A DNA stretch of 64,000 nt, from contig BAOK01000001.1 in NCBI GenBank assembly GCA_000509225.1, positions 434,001 through 498,000 of the forward strand, read 5' to 3'. Source of the stretch: Parvibaculaceae bacterium Mf 1.05b.01 (GTDB lineage: Bacteria > Pseudomonadota > Alphaproteobacteria > Parvibaculales > Parvibaculaceae). The position numbers and the translations under genes are program-made. The notes below the pieces were generated by a model. The model saw only the letters and a list, made by a program, of their open reading frames with translations. It was not told the origin of the DNA and made no database searches. This document shows positions 19,425-28,182 of this stretch, piece by piece; position 1 is the stretch's first letter, and each line of letters begins with the position of its first letter.

Positions 19425-20597
19425 TCAGCTTTGCGGCAAGAGATCTCTAAGAAGTCTTACAGCATTTTCGCCCATCACTTTTCTGATCTCTTCTTCAGTG
19501 AAGCCGGCTTTCAGCATTTCATGGGTAAGCGCCGGGATTTCTGACGCGTCCATGAGGACTGTCGTGGTCCCGTCATAGTCCGATCCGAGCGCAACATGAT
19601 CGACACCCAATAAGTCAATGCCATAGCGAACGGATCTGACGATACCTGCAGGTGTATAATCGCATACCGCTGCATCCCAGAAGCCGATACCGATCAATCC
19701 ACCTTTGGCAGCAATTTCTTTCATTAAGTCGTCTTCAAGATTGCGCTTTGTATGGCACGCGCCCTTCAGCCCTGTATGGGAAACAATGATCGGGCGGTTT
19801 GAGAGGGCCAGCACATCGCGCACGACTGCAGGTGAGGAGTGGGCGACGTCGATGATGATGCCAAGGCGTTCCATCTCGCGTACAGCTGCTTTGCCAAACT
19901 CGGTCAGGCCTTCGCCGGACTGGCCGTGAAGAGACCCTCCCAGCCGATTATCAAAGAAGTGTTGAAGGCCCATGATGCGGTACCCCTCATCATAGAGTTT
20001 CTGGACGTTCGCCAATTCTCCTTCAAGCGGGTGGCTGCCTTCGGTGAGCAGGATGCCGCCGACAATGGGTTTGCCTTCGGTTCTTGCGTCCAAAAGTGCG
20101 TCCAGGTCGCTGCGTGAGGTTACAATCATCAGTGCTTCGGGATCTTGTTCCTCTGCTGCGTATAGTTCGCGAGCCTGATGGACTGCTCGTTCATAGATGC
20201 TGGTCCAGCTGCTAATGGGCCAGAGCCCCAAGACAGTGACAATGGTCAGCTGATCTGGTGCGTCGGCTGAGTTGCTCTCGTAGTTTTGTCCAGATGGCGA
20301 TTTTGTCGTTGATGAAAATACCTGCAGGGCCATGTTGCCCTCCACCATGCGGGGCACGTCCACATGACCTGTGGCGCTCCGGTCGAGCGGATTTCGGCCC
20401 CACAGCATTGTATCGGAATGGAGATCAATAATGGTGAGCGTGCTGTGAAGCTCGCGGGCTTCATCGGCAATATTGTAGGGCTCGTGTTCCTCAACAAGAT
20501 TGACACTGGCCTCTATGAGGCTCGGTGCGAAGAAGTAGATGCCGACATAGACCGCTAACAGGAGAACGCCAAACCCGATCGCTACACGCTTCATCAT
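19425..20597 (-). CDS. Membrane dipeptidase, M19 family (renal dipeptidase-like), membrane-anchored
   Basis: Zinc dipeptidase of the amidohydrolase superfamily, about 390 residues. The N-terminus is an uncleaved-type anchor (KRVAIGFGVLLLAVYVGIYF). The M19 elements follow: TIIDLHSDTMLWGR (HxD zinc ligands), EGSHPLEGELANVQKLYDEG, QHFFDNRLGG, GIIIDVAHSSPAVVRDVLAL, PIIVSHTGLK and HVALGSDYDG. I chose the ATG at 20597, preceded by GGGGGA; an in-frame ATG further upstream at 20639 lacks a better site. It probably acts on the periplasmic face. Confidence 0.9.
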   Translation of the reverse strand: MMKRVAIGFGVLLLAVYVGIYFFAPSLIEASVNLVEEHEPYNIADEARELHSTLTIIDLHSDTMLWGRNPLDRSATGHVDVPRMVEGNMALQVFSSTTKSPSGQNYESNSADAPDQLTIVTVLGLWPISSWTSIYERAVHQARELYAAEEQDPEALMIVTSRSDLDALLDARTEGKPIVGGILLTEGSHPLEGELANVQKLYDEGYRIMGLQHFFDNRLGGSLHGQSGEGLTEFGKAAVREMERLGIIIDVAHSSPAVVRDVLALSNRPIIVSHTGLKGACHTKRNLEDDLMKEIAAKGGLIGIGFWDAAVCDYTPAGIVRSVRYGIDLLGVDHVALGSDYDGTTTVLMDASEIPALTHEMLKAGFTEEEIRKVMGENAVRLLRDLLPQS

Positions 20598-20662
20598 CCC
20601 AATCCCCCCAAAAGAACTTTCTCTCATTTCAGGGGTCACCCTATTGAGACGAGGGTCTTAAC

Positions 20663-21490
20663 TCAACCGGATTGAATGTCGGCCGCGTACCAGGTGCGCC
20701 ATTTGGCGACGAGCGCATCGGTATCCCTGTCATTTGGGTGGAAGGAGGGGCGGTAGTAGGTCGGTATGCCCGCAAGGACACGGCGCCAGACCCCGGGCTT
20801 TCCCCAAAAATACGACATTGCCTCTGACCAGGCGCCGCCATTGAAGAGATCGCCAGACTGTTTCAGCAGATAAAGCACATGGAAGAACGCGATCAGATTG
20901 AAATTGATGGCTGTGACAGTCATGGCAACGCTGCGACGCAGGTAGCCGCCGATCCCAGGATCAACAGTTTTTGAGACATCGAAGGCGACAGCTTTATGTT
21001 CAGATTCTTCCATCGCATGCCAGCGCCAGACATTAGCGATATCAGGGTGTGCATTTTCCAGAACGCGCGGGTCTGAGAGAATGACCTCCGCAAAGAGAGC
21101 CGTGAAATGTTCAATGGCACAGGTGATCGCGAGCTGCATTCGTTTTGGCAGTTTTCGCGATAGGATCATGCCAAATCGAACGCCTGCTTCGAGCGGCTCG
21201 GGCCGGAGGCCATTGGCAGCTAAGTATTTATTGTAGGCCACGTGCTCACGGGAATGAATGTTCTCTTGAATTGTGAAGCGGCGCACATCCTCAACCAAGT
21301 CTGGATCTGTAATCTCATCACGGAAGTGACGTACGCTGTCCACGAAAAACCGTTCGCCTTCCGGGAAAGTAACGGACAGACCGTTGTACATATGCGAGAT
21401 GACAGGATTTTCTGAATGCCAGTTTACCGGGAGCTGATCGGAAAACTCAAAACCTGGGTCGCGGGGGGTGATCTTTTGGGTGTCAGACAT
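20663..21490 (-). CDS. PF10118 family predicted metal-dependent hydrolase
   Basis: A 275-residue helical protein of the family annotated as predicted metal-dependent hydrolase. Conserved Glu/His pairs look like a di-metal site: FTIQENIHSREHV (about 92-104), AIEHFTALFAEV (about 125-136) and RWHAMEESEHKAVAFDV (about 153-169). A hydrophobic segment (INFNLIAFFHVLYLL) follows. The substrate is unknown. The start has GGAGATATGA immediately upstream. It lies about 30 bases downstream of the estimated 3' end of the tmRNA gene. Confidence 0.82.
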   Translation of the reverse strand: MSDTQKITPRDPGFEFSDQLPVNWHSENPVISHMYNGLSVTFPEGERFFVDSVRHFRDEITDPDLVEDVRRFTIQENIHSREHVAYNKYLAANGLRPEPLEAGVRFGMILSRKLPKRMQLAITCAIEHFTALFAEVILSDPRVLENAHPDIANVWRWHAMEESEHKAVAFDVSKTVDPGIGGYLRRSVAMTVTAINFNLIAFFHVLYLLKQSGDLFNGGAWSEAMSYFWGKPGVWRRVLAGIPTYYRPSFHPNDRDTDALVAKWRTWYAADIQSG

Positions 21491-21519
21491 TCATATCTCC
21501 GTCGGTCCTCCCTGGGAGA

Positions 21520-21850
21520 AAAGTGGAGGCTTCTGTTGCCAGGTGCCTCCGAACCCCGCCTCCAAGCGCTAACTTACAGGACTAGATTCGAAACAGTCGA
21601 ACCGCTTACGCAGCTAGACGTGCCTCAGCGTAGTTGTCATTTGCAACTATCAAACGGCCCGATAACGGCGGAACCATGCCGAGCAAAAGAAGATCCTTTA
21701 CACCCTCGTCGATCCTATTTCGCCCCCATGAAAAACCCAGGCTTCCTGACATCAGGTCTTGGGCTTTTGGTGGAGGCGCCGGGTACCGCCCCCGGGTCCG
21801 AATGGTTTATTACGAAATCCGTTTATCGCCATAGTCGGTTTCCCGACAGG
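21520..21850 (-). ncRNA. ssrA: tmRNA, circularly permuted two-piece form
   Basis: Rescues stalled ribosomes and tags the nascent protein. Reading the minus strand, the acceptor piece comes first and ends GCGCCTCCACCA at 21768. A spacer of about 40 bases follows, then the coding piece begins GGGGGCGAAATAGGATCGAC at 21727. GGGGGCG pairs with CGCCTCC to give the 7-bp acceptor stem. The tag frame GCA...TAA at 21644-21606 encodes ANDNYAEARLAA. Downstream, GGAGGC/GCCTCC form a pseudoknot-like stem near 21525-21565. This order (3' part before 5' part) is the permuted alphaproteobacterial arrangement. The outer ends are estimates. It fills the otherwise gene-free stretch 21491-21955. Confidence 0.95.
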
Positions 21851-21853
21851 ACT

Positions 21854-21882
21854 AATATAGGGCCTTAAACCCGTGAATTAAA
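21854..21882 (-). promoter_or_regulatory. Probable ssrA promoter
   Basis: On the minus strand TATATT (21859-21854) lies at the right distance to start transcription near 21848, just before the acceptor piece. A weak TTTAAT at -35 is spaced 17 bases from it. Confidence 0.5.
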
Positions 21883-21904
21883 GGTGTATGGCGGGTTATG
21901 AACG

Positions 21905-21927
21905 GGGCAGAATGCCGCGTTCTGCCC
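21905..21927 (-). terminator. Hairpin downstream of the aquaporin gene
   Basis: GGGCAGAA (21905-21912) and TTCTGCCC (21920-21927) make a perfect 8-bp stem with a 7-base loop. It lies 28 bases after the aquaporin stop and before the ssrA promoter. No strong T-run follows on the minus strand, so termination may be weak. Confidence 0.5.
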
Positions 21928-21955
21928 TGATTTTGAGCCTTTAGCTCCTTGTTTT

Positions 21956-22648
21956 CTAACCTTCTTCAGAAAGCAGCGTCTTCCAGAGGAGGGCGCCGAT
22001 CGCCGCCCCAATGATCGGAGCCACCCAGAAGAGCCAGAGTTGGCCCATTGCGCCGTTGTCAGCAAAGAAGGCAACCGCAGTCGACCGGGCAGGGTTAACA
22101 GACGTGTTGGTGACGGGAATAGAAATTAGATGAATGAGCGTGAGGCCCAGACCGATCGCGATGGGGGCGAAATTCTCTGGCGCGAGCTTGCTGGTCGACC
22201 CCAGAATGATGATCAGGAAAAAAGCCGTCATGACAATCTCTGCGATAAGCGCCGACGTCATGGAAAAGCCACCGGGTGAATTGGCGCCATATCCGTTGGA
22301 CGCAAAGCCGCCTGTGGTTGTGAAGTCGGCTTTACCGGTGACGATGAGGTAGAGAACAAGGGCTCCCAAAGTGCCGCCAACGACCTGAGCAAGGACGTAT
22401 GCGCCGACGTCTTTCCACTCAAATTTGCCAGCAACGGCAAGCCCGACAGAGACGGCGGGGTTGAAGTGACCGCCTGAAATGCCGCCTACGGCATAGGCCA
22501 TGGTGAGGACGGTGAGGCCGAACGCGAGCGACACGCCGAGCAGGCCAATGCCGACTTCGGGAAAAGCGGCAGCGAGAACAGCGCTCCCACAGCCTCCAAG
22601 AACCAGCCAAAACGTTCCAAATGCTTCTGCAGACAATTTGTTGAGCAT
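21956..22648 (-). CDS. aqpZ: Aquaporin, AqpZ-like MIP channel
   Basis: Inner-membrane water channel of 230 residues with six hydrophobic segments. It has both NPA half-helix motifs, GGHFNPAVS and [10 protein letters not shown]. The AqpZ pattern ([20 protein letters not shown] at the N-terminus; [16 protein letters not shown] near the C-terminus) favours water over glycerol. The start at 22648 ([10 protein letters not shown]) has GGGGAG just upstream; a longer in-frame reading has no such site. The start of the repeat element E lies about 67 bases further upstream. Confidence 0.94.
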   Translation of the reverse strand: MLNKLSAEAFGTFWLVLGGCGSAVLAAAFPEVGIGLLGVSLAFGLTVLTMAYAVGGISGGHFNPAVSVGLAVAGKFEWKDVGAYVLAQVVGGTLGALVLYLIVTGKADFTTTGGFASNGYGANSPGGFSMTSALIAEIVMTAFFLIIILGSTSKLAPENFAPIAIGLGLTLIHLISIPVTNTSVNPARSTAVAFFADNGAMGQLWLFWVAPIIGAAIGALLWKTLLSEEG

Positions 22649-22714
22649 TTCAACTCCCCCTGGAGCCTGCTCGGTTTTGATGGTCATCAAAACCGGACTC
22701 CATATTTGTTTCGT

Positions 22715-22774
22715 CACGTTTCCGGACGGAAAACTGCCAAGTTAGCTTTGGCCGCTTTTCCTGGAAACGCTCTC
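22715..22774 (+). repeat. Intergenic palindromic repeat, copy E (CGTTTCC subtype)
   Basis: CGTTTCC (22717-22723) and GGAAACG (22763-22769) are the terminal arms. Read on the minus strand it begins GAGCGTTTCCAGGAAAAG and ends GTTTTCCGTCCGGAAACG, a form I recognise from many Rhizobiales genomes. An inner dyad GGAAAA/TTTTCC is also present. It is related to the four GCATTT-type copies in this window. Confidence 0.75.
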
Positions 22775-22843
22775 AATGTTCCGTGCCCCACACATATTGG
22801 AGGGCGAGTCTGATCTGAACTCAAGGTTTGTTTTGTGAGGCTT

Positions 22844-23515
22844 TCACCAGCCAGCAGGTGGATCCGGTTTCCAGGACATCGCCAAGAGAGAATCGCCTCT
22901 GTCGCGGTTCACATTCTCGAAAAGGACCTTCTCTTCGTCCGTGGCTTCATAGGAAATACGGGGGTAGCCAATGGGTGCCCCTTTGCCGATCACAACAGAG
23001 GTTTTTGGGTCAATTCTGACGTTGTAGAGATCAGCCAGATGCAAAAGCACTTCCTTATGCCAATCCGAAATCGGTTGTCGCGCACTCGGCACCGAATTGT
23101 TGCCGTTATTGTGCATGGTTCGATATGTGATGGCATGTGCCATGCGGCCGCAAAACAGAAAAGGTTGTCCGGGCTTGATGAGGTCGCCTTGCATGAGTGT
23201 TGCGAGTGCAAGTTTTGTGAACAGCCCGTGCCGTCTGAAGCTGCTATTGATGCAGCTAATCCCGGCCATCGCCACTGTCTGCTGACCCTCCATTCTCGGA
23301 AGCTCCGTCCGTTTGCTTTCGCCAATGGCGAAGCCCGCCATGGCGTCCTTCGTTGTGGCGAGCGCAATCCATTGCATCGTCTCAAATGATTTTAGGAAAT
23401 AGGCGTGGTTTGCGTTTTCATAATTTGCGTCGAAGAGTTCAAGCAGCTGGTCAATCTGACACGAGGTGAGGTCATCGCCCTTCAGGACGTTTACCTGGAT
23501 TTCAGAATCCGCCAT
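22844..23515 (-). CDS. GNAT-like protein of unknown function
   Basis: A 223-residue soluble protein I do not recognise with certainty. Residues 80-105 read TVAMAGISCINSSFRRHGLF, which resembles the beta4-alpha3 acetyl-CoA pyrophosphate loop of GNAT acetyltransferases, though the usual RxxGxG/A is not exact. Later it has YRTMHNNGNNSVPSARQPIS and a Tyr/Pro-rich segment. It follows the acyl-CoA synthetase by 31 bases on the same strand and is probably co-transcribed, hinting at CoA-linked chemistry. Confidence 0.6.
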   Translation of the reverse strand: MADSEIQVNVLKGDDLTSCQIDQLLELFDANYENANHAYFLKSFETMQWIALATTKDAMAGFAIGESKRTELPRMEGQQTVAMAGISCINSSFRRHGLFTKLALATLMQGDLIKPGQPFLFCGRMAHAITYRTMHNNGNNSVPSARQPISDWHKEVLLHLADLYNVRIDPKTSVVIGKGAPIGYPRISYEATDEEKVLFENVNRDRGDSLLAMSWKPDPPAGW

Positions 23516-23546
23516 TTTTTACTCCACATATTGGAGGCGTGCCTGC

Positions 23547-25115
23547 TTAGGATACACGTCTTGTATGGCCCTCCCAATAGGGCTCCCGCAGGTCCTTTTT
23601 CAATACTTTGCCGCTGGCATTGCGGGGCAGCTCATCCATGAAGGAGACCTTTCGCGGGATCTTGTAGCCGCCGAGCTTGGTGCGGCAGAAGTCGATGACT
23701 TCTTCCTCTGTAAGACTTTCGTTTTCTTTGAGAACAACCGTTGCCATGACGTCCTCCCCAAACTTCGCTCCGGGAATACCAAAGACAGCGGCATCCGCAA
23801 TGGCGGGATGTTCGAAGAGTGCGTTTTCGACTTCGCGCGGATAGACATTTTCACCACCTGACACGATCATGTCTTTGATGCGGTCCTGGATATAGACATA
23901 GCCTTCCTCATCCATGCTGGCGGCATCGCCTGTATGCATCCAGCCATCCCGCAGGGCGTCGGCGGTTGCCTCTTCCATGTTCCAATAGCCCTGCATGATT
24001 TGCGGGCCACGACAGATGATCTCGCCAACTTCTCCGACGGGCACGTCATCATCATTCTCATCGACAATGCGCACATGGGTGCCGGTGATGGCGCGCCCAG
24101 CGGCGAGCAGAAGTTCCGGCTTCTCTTTCAAAGCCCGAATGTGATCCTCGGCGTTCAGATACACGACAGACGAGGTTGTCTCTGTCATGCCAAAGGCTTG
24201 ATAGAAATCACACTCAAAAGTTTCCATGGCGCCGCGCAATGTTTCTTCGGCAATGGGAGACGCGCCATACACCATGGCTTTGAGAGACGAGTAATCGCGG
24301 TCTTTTACATCCGGCACCATGACGAGACACGCCTGGATCATCGCAGGCACGAGCACTGTCGTCGTAATACCGTCATTCGCCAACGAGTCGACCACATCGC
24401 CGGGGACGAAATCCTCGTGGATGACAATGCCGGCGCCGGAATGCAGTCCATGCAGACTGACCATGGTTCCCGCCGCGTGGTACATGGGGGCCGCAACCAG
24501 GATTTTGTCGCCCAAAGTCATGCGCGCGGAAATCACATTCCGCATCTGTTCCAGATTTGAGAGAATGTTGCCGTGGGTGAGGATTGCGCCTTTTGGTCGA
24601 CCGGTCGTGCCAGACGTGTACATCTGATAAAGCGCGTGGTCGGCTGTCACACCCCGGTCTGGAATATTTGCGGTGTCCTGGGCAGCCAGGGCGGCGGCAT
24701 AATCTTCCCAGCCAGCGGGCGGCGTGACATCGATGGCGTAGCAGGTCTCGACGGATTTCAGATCCGCTCGGACCGTATCCACAGCGGGTGCAAGGTCTTT
24801 ATGGGCAAAGAGCAGTTTCGCGTCTGCATCATTGATGATGTAGGCCCATTCAGCTGGGGCCAGTCGGTAATTGAGCGGAACCGGCACCGCGCCTGCTTTC
24901 CCAGCGGCGTGGTAGAGGATCGACATTTCAAGGGAGTTTTTGGAGAGATAGGCAAAGCGGTCGCCGACCTCCAACCCCTGCGAAATCAGCAGGTTAGCCA
25001 GCCTGTTGGCCTCTTCATTGGCTTCCGCATAGGTCAAGGTGCGATTGCCACAGCGGGCGAAAAAGGCGTCCCCATGGATACGGGCGTAATATTCGAAATT
25101 GTCCTGTAGGCGCAT
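23547..25115 (-). CDS. Acyl-CoA synthetase (AMP-forming), fatty-acyl-CoA ligase type
   Basis: ANL-superfamily ligase of about 522 residues that activates a carboxylic acid with ATP and CoA. Visible motifs in order: the P-loop YTSGTTGRPKGAILTHGN, YQAFGMTETTSSVVYL, HTGDAASMDEEGYVYIQDR, KDMIVSGGENVYPREVENAL and the C-terminal PRNASGKVLKKDLRE with its catalytic lysine. It resembles FadD/FadK-like medium- to long-chain ligases; the exact acid is unknown. The start at 25115 is chosen for the AGGAAG upstream. It is divergent from thyA. Confidence 0.92.
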   Translation of the reverse strand: MRLQDNFEYYARIHGDAFFARCGNRTLTYAEANEEANRLANLLISQGLEVGDRFAYLSKNSLEMSILYHAAGKAGAVPVPLNYRLAPAEWAYIINDADAKLLFAHKDLAPAVDTVRADLKSVETCYAIDVTPPAGWEDYAAALAAQDTANIPDRGVTADHALYQMYTSGTTGRPKGAILTHGNILSNLEQMRNVISARMTLGDKILVAAPMYHAAGTMVSLHGLHSGAGIVIHEDFVPGDVVDSLANDGITTTVLVPAMIQACLVMVPDVKDRDYSSLKAMVYGASPIAEETLRGAMETFECDFYQAFGMTETTSSVVYLNAEDHIRALKEKPELLLAAGRAITGTHVRIVDENDDDVPVGEVGEIICRGPQIMQGYWNMEEATADALRDGWMHTGDAASMDEEGYVYIQDRIKDMIVSGGENVYPREVENALFEHPAIADAAVFGIPGAKFGEDVMATVVLKENESLTEEEVIDFCRTKLGGYKIPRKVSFMDELPRNASGKVLKKDLREPYWEGHTRRVS

Positions 25116-25265
25116 GAGCTTCCTCCCCAAGATGCTCTATTCTCCCCGATCGGGTATGGAGCCAATTAGAGCGAAGGGCAGGCGTTCTATCAAGTGGCAT
25201 CAATGCCAAGTGGCACGAATCGAAGAGCTTGCTAGAATAGCCTTCAAGTTTAGGAACAGACCCTC

Positions 25266-26060
25266 ATGCAGCAATATCATGACCTCATGCGCCGGATCCG
25301 AGACACGGGCGCTGAAAAGACCGACCGGACCGGCACAGGCACGCGCTCTGTGTTCGGGCATCAGATGCGCTTTGATCTGGTCGACGGGTTTCCCATGGTC
25401 ACGACTAAGAAGCTGCACTTGAAGTCCATCGTGCATGAGCTGCTCTGGTTCATCGCCGGCGACACAAATATTGCCTATCTTAAAGCAAATGGGGTGAGCA
25501 TTTGGGACGAATGGGCGGATGAGAAGGGCGATCTCGGGCCCGTCTACGGGCACCAGTGGCGCAGCTGGCCCACGCCCGACGGCGGCACGATTGATCAGAT
25601 CAAAAACCTGGTCGACCAGATTGAGAACAATCCGGACTCGCGCAGGCTTATCGTTTCCGCCTGGAATGTGGCAGATGTAGATAATATGGCGCTACCGCCC
25701 TGTCACTGTCTGTTCCAGTTCTATGTGGCGAACGGCAGGCTCTCCTGCCAGCTCTATCAGCGCTCAGCCGATGTGTTTCTGGGCGTGCCCTTCAATATCG
25801 CGTCCTATGCGCTGCTCTTGCAGATGATGGCGCAGGTGACGGGGTTGGAAGCGGGTGAGTTCATCCACACGTTTGGGGATGCGCATCTCTATCTCAATCA
25901 TCTGGAGCAGACGGATTTGCAGCTCTCGCGTGAGCCGCGCGCCCTGCCACAGATGAAAATCAATCCGGATGTGAAGAGCCTGTTTGATTTCACCTATGAT
26001 GATTTTGAACTGGTCGGCTACGACCCGCACCCGCATATCTCAGCGCCTGTGGCGGTTTAA
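25266..26060 (+). CDS. thyA: Thymidylate synthase
   Basis: Converts dUMP to dTMP using methylene-tetrahydrofolate. At 264 residues it is the usual length. Visible features: [18 protein letters not shown], the phosphate-binding R126-R127 ([11 protein letters not shown]), the catalytic cysteine C146 in LPPCHC and [20 protein letters not shown]. The gene is 5 bases upstream of folA, which recycles the dihydrofolate it makes. Confidence 0.98.
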   Translation: MQQYHDLMRRIRDTGAEKTDRTGTGTRSVFGHQMRFDLVDGFPMVTTKKLHLKSIVHELLWFIAGDTNIAYLKANGVSIWDEWADEKGDLGPVYGHQWRSWPTPDGGTIDQIKNLVDQIENNPDSRRLIVSAWNVADVDNMALPPCHCLFQFYVANGRLSCQLYQRSADVFLGVPFNIASYALLLQMMAQVTGLEAGEFIHTFGDAHLYLNHLEQTDLQLSREPRALPQMKINPDVKSLFDFTYDDFELVGYDPHPHISAPVAV

Positions 26061-26065
26061 GCCCC

Positions 26066-26572
26066 ATGCATATCTGTCTCTTTGTAGCCATCGCTGAGAA
26101 CGGCGTGATTGGTAAAGACAATGCCATGCCCTGGCGTCTCTCTGGTGATCTGCAATATTTGAAACGCATGACCATGGGAAAGCCCATCATTATGGGACGG
26201 AAGACCTGGGAGAGTTTCCCGCGGCGGCCGTTGCCGGGGCGGCCCAATCTCGTTGTGACCCGCGATCCTGACTATGATGCGTCGGGTGGGGAAGTGTTTA
26301 CGAGTGTTGAGGCAGCGCTCGCACGTGCCGAGGCGCTTTGCAGCGAGCTGGGTGTTGATGAGATCATGATCCTTGGTGGCGCGGAGATCTATGCGGCGAC
26401 CCTCAACAAAGCGACCCGGATCTATCTCACAGAGGTGCATGCCTCGCCGGAGGGGGACACGACATTTCCAGAGTTTGACCGCTCGGAATGGCGTGAGGTG
26501 CGCAATGTCCGTCAGCCGCGCGATGAGCGCGATAGTGACGACTATTCGCTTCTGGTGCTGGAACGGGTGTAG
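26066..26572 (+). CDS. folA: Dihydrofolate reductase
   Basis: Reduces dihydrofolate to tetrahydrofolate with NADPH. The 168-residue protein has the N-terminal VAIAENGVIGKDNAMPWRLS, the folate-site segment DLQYLKRMTMGKPIIMGRKT and the nucleotide-binding MILGGAEIYAATL. It is tightly coupled to thyA and followed by a DUF1499 gene 24 bases downstream. Confidence 0.97.
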   Translation: MHICLFVAIAENGVIGKDNAMPWRLSGDLQYLKRMTMGKPIIMGRKTWESFPRRPLPGRPNLVVTRDPDYDASGGEVFTSVEAALARAEALCSELGVDEIMILGGAEIYAATLNKATRIYLTEVHASPEGDTTFPEFDRSEWREVRNVRQPRDERDSDDYSLLVLERV

Positions 26573-26596
26573 CCTCGGCGACAAAGGAGACCATCC

Positions 26597-27001
26597 ATGG
26601 ATTTCAAGACCTTTAAGCTGACCGGTAAACCCAATCAGTTTTTGATTGCACCAGAGGGCTATTGCCAGAATGCGACGCCTCATGCGACGCCCAAAATCTT
26701 CACGGCTGATCCACAGACGCTGGAGGACGCGTTTGCAGATGTGGCGCTGGCGGAGCCGCGGGTCACCAGACAACAGGCGGATGATGGGCAGCGAGAATTT
26801 GTGCAGCGCTCTGCGCTGATGCGTTTTCCCGACACGATCACCTTTGAGGCGATCGATCTCGGCGATGGGACGTCGACCTTCGCGATTTACAGCCGCTCGA
26901 AGGTTGGGCACTCTGACCTCGGCGTAAACAGAAAGCGCATTGAAGCGTGGCTAGCGAAGTTCGACGCGGCCCTTCGAAAGATAAGCAAGAAGACGGAGTG
27001 A
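26597..27001 (+). CDS. DUF1499 family protein
   Basis: A 134-residue protein whose C-terminal half carries the DUF1499 hallmark [20 protein letters not shown]. An upstream pattern [20 protein letters not shown] also fits. The function is unknown; no signal peptide is seen. GGAG lies 8-10 bases before the ATG. It follows folA and precedes the formaldehyde dehydrogenase gene by a few bases, so all four could share a transcript. Confidence 0.82.
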   Translation: MDFKTFKLTGKPNQFLIAPEGYCQNATPHATPKIFTADPQTLEDAFADVALAEPRVTRQQADDGQREFVQRSALMRFPDTITFEAIDLGDGTSTFAIYSRSKVGHSDLGVNRKRIEAWLAKFDAALRKISKKTE

Positions 27002-27005
27002 ATTG

Positions 27006-28115
27006 ATGGACGTGCGTGCGGCGGTGGCATTTGAGGCAGGCAAGCCTCTGGAGATAGAAACGGTTCAGCTGAATGGACCCCGTGCGGGCGAAGTGCTGGT
27101 TGAGATGAAGGCGACCGGTATCTGTCATACCGATGCGTTCACCCTGTCTGGGGATGACCCTGAAGGCCTTTTCCCGGCGATCCTTGGTCATGAAGGGGCC
27201 GGGGTTGTTGTGGAAGTGGGTGAGGGCGTTACCTCCCTTGCGGTGGGTGATCATGTGATCCCGCTCTATACGCCAGAGTGTCGAGAGTGCGACTATTGCC
27301 TCAACCCGAAAACCAATCTCTGCCAGTCGATCCGGGAAACGCAAGGTCAAGGCCTGATGCCGGATGGGTCGAGCCGCTTTTCCTATAAGGGCAAGCCTGT
27401 GCTGCATTATATGGGCTGCTCAACTTTCGCGAATTATTCCGTGGTACCGGAGATTGCGCTTGCAAAAATCCGTAAAGATGCGCCGTTCGATAAGGTCTGT
27501 TACATCGGTTGTGGGGTGACTACCGGCATTGGTGCGGTCGTGAACACGGCCAAGGTGGAGCCGGGATCCACCGTTGTCGTGTTTGGATTGGGTGGCATCG
27601 GTCTCAATGTGATCCAGGGTGCCCGCATGGTGGGTGCCAAGCAGATTGTCGGTGTTGATCTCAACAATGACCGCAAGGCGCTGGGTGAACAGTTCGGGAT
27701 GACCGACTTCGTCAATCCGAAAGAAATCAAAGGGGACATTGTTGGACACCTTGTGGAACTCACGGGCGGCGGTGCGGACTATTCCTTTGAGTGTATAGGA
27801 AACACCACCACGATGCGGCAGGCGCTGGAATGCGCGCACAAAGGATGGGGTGAGAGCATCATCATTGGTGTTGCCGGTGCAGGCCAGGAAATCTCTACGC
27901 GTCCCTTCCAGCTGGTCACAGGCCGCAGCTGGCGCGGTACGGCTTTTGGCGGTGCCCGTGGCCGGACGGATGTGCCTGCCATTGTCGACTGGTATATGGA
28001 CGGCAAGATCAATATCGATGATCTCATTACTCACACCATGCCGCTCGAAGACATCAACAAAGGCTTTGACCTGATGCACGAAGGCACATCTATCCGGTCT
28101 GTTGTGATCTATTGA
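27006..28115 (+). CDS. frmA: S-(hydroxymethyl)glutathione dehydrogenase / class III alcohol dehydrogenase
   Basis: Oxidises S-hydroxymethylglutathione to S-formylglutathione in formaldehyde detoxification. The zinc medium-chain dehydrogenase of 369 residues has the catalytic zinc ligands C40 (GICHTD), H62 (GHEGAG) and C169 (YIGCGVTTG). The structural zinc cysteines are C92, C95, C98 and C106. The Rossmann motif is [20 protein letters not shown]. The downstream gene is not the usual S-formylglutathione hydrolase but an SMP-30 protein. I use the ATG at 27006 rather than a TTG one codon earlier. Confidence 0.95.
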   Translation: MDVRAAVAFEAGKPLEIETVQLNGPRAGEVLVEMKATGICHTDAFTLSGDDPEGLFPAILGHEGAGVVVEVGEGVTSLAVGDHVIPLYTPECRECDYCLNPKTNLCQSIRETQGQGLMPDGSSRFSYKGKPVLHYMGCSTFANYSVVPEIALAKIRKDAPFDKVCYIGCGVTTGIGAVVNTAKVEPGSTVVVFGLGGIGLNVIQGARMVGAKQIVGVDLNNDRKALGEQFGMTDFVNPKEIKGDIVGHLVELTGGGADYSFECIGNTTTMRQALECAHKGWGESIIIGVAGAGQEISTRPFQLVTGRSWRGTAFGGARGRTDVPAIVDWYMDGKINIDDLITHTMPLEDINKGFDLMHEGTSIRSVVIY

Positions 28116-28182
28116 GTTGACGGCTTCTTTTCTCTGACCGACCCTCTCCGCATCAAAACAAAATGCTCAGGGAGTTAGAGTG

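Noticed and set aside
25191-25215. CAAGTGGCA repeated with a 16-base period between the acyl-CoA synthetase and thyA
   Set aside because: Only two units, with no palindrome or regulator nearby; could be chance.
28150-28168. GCATCAAAACAAAATGCTC before the SMP-30 gene, considered as a sixth, shortened repeat copy
   Set aside because: It has only the short outer ends and no inner dyad; too short to separate from chance.
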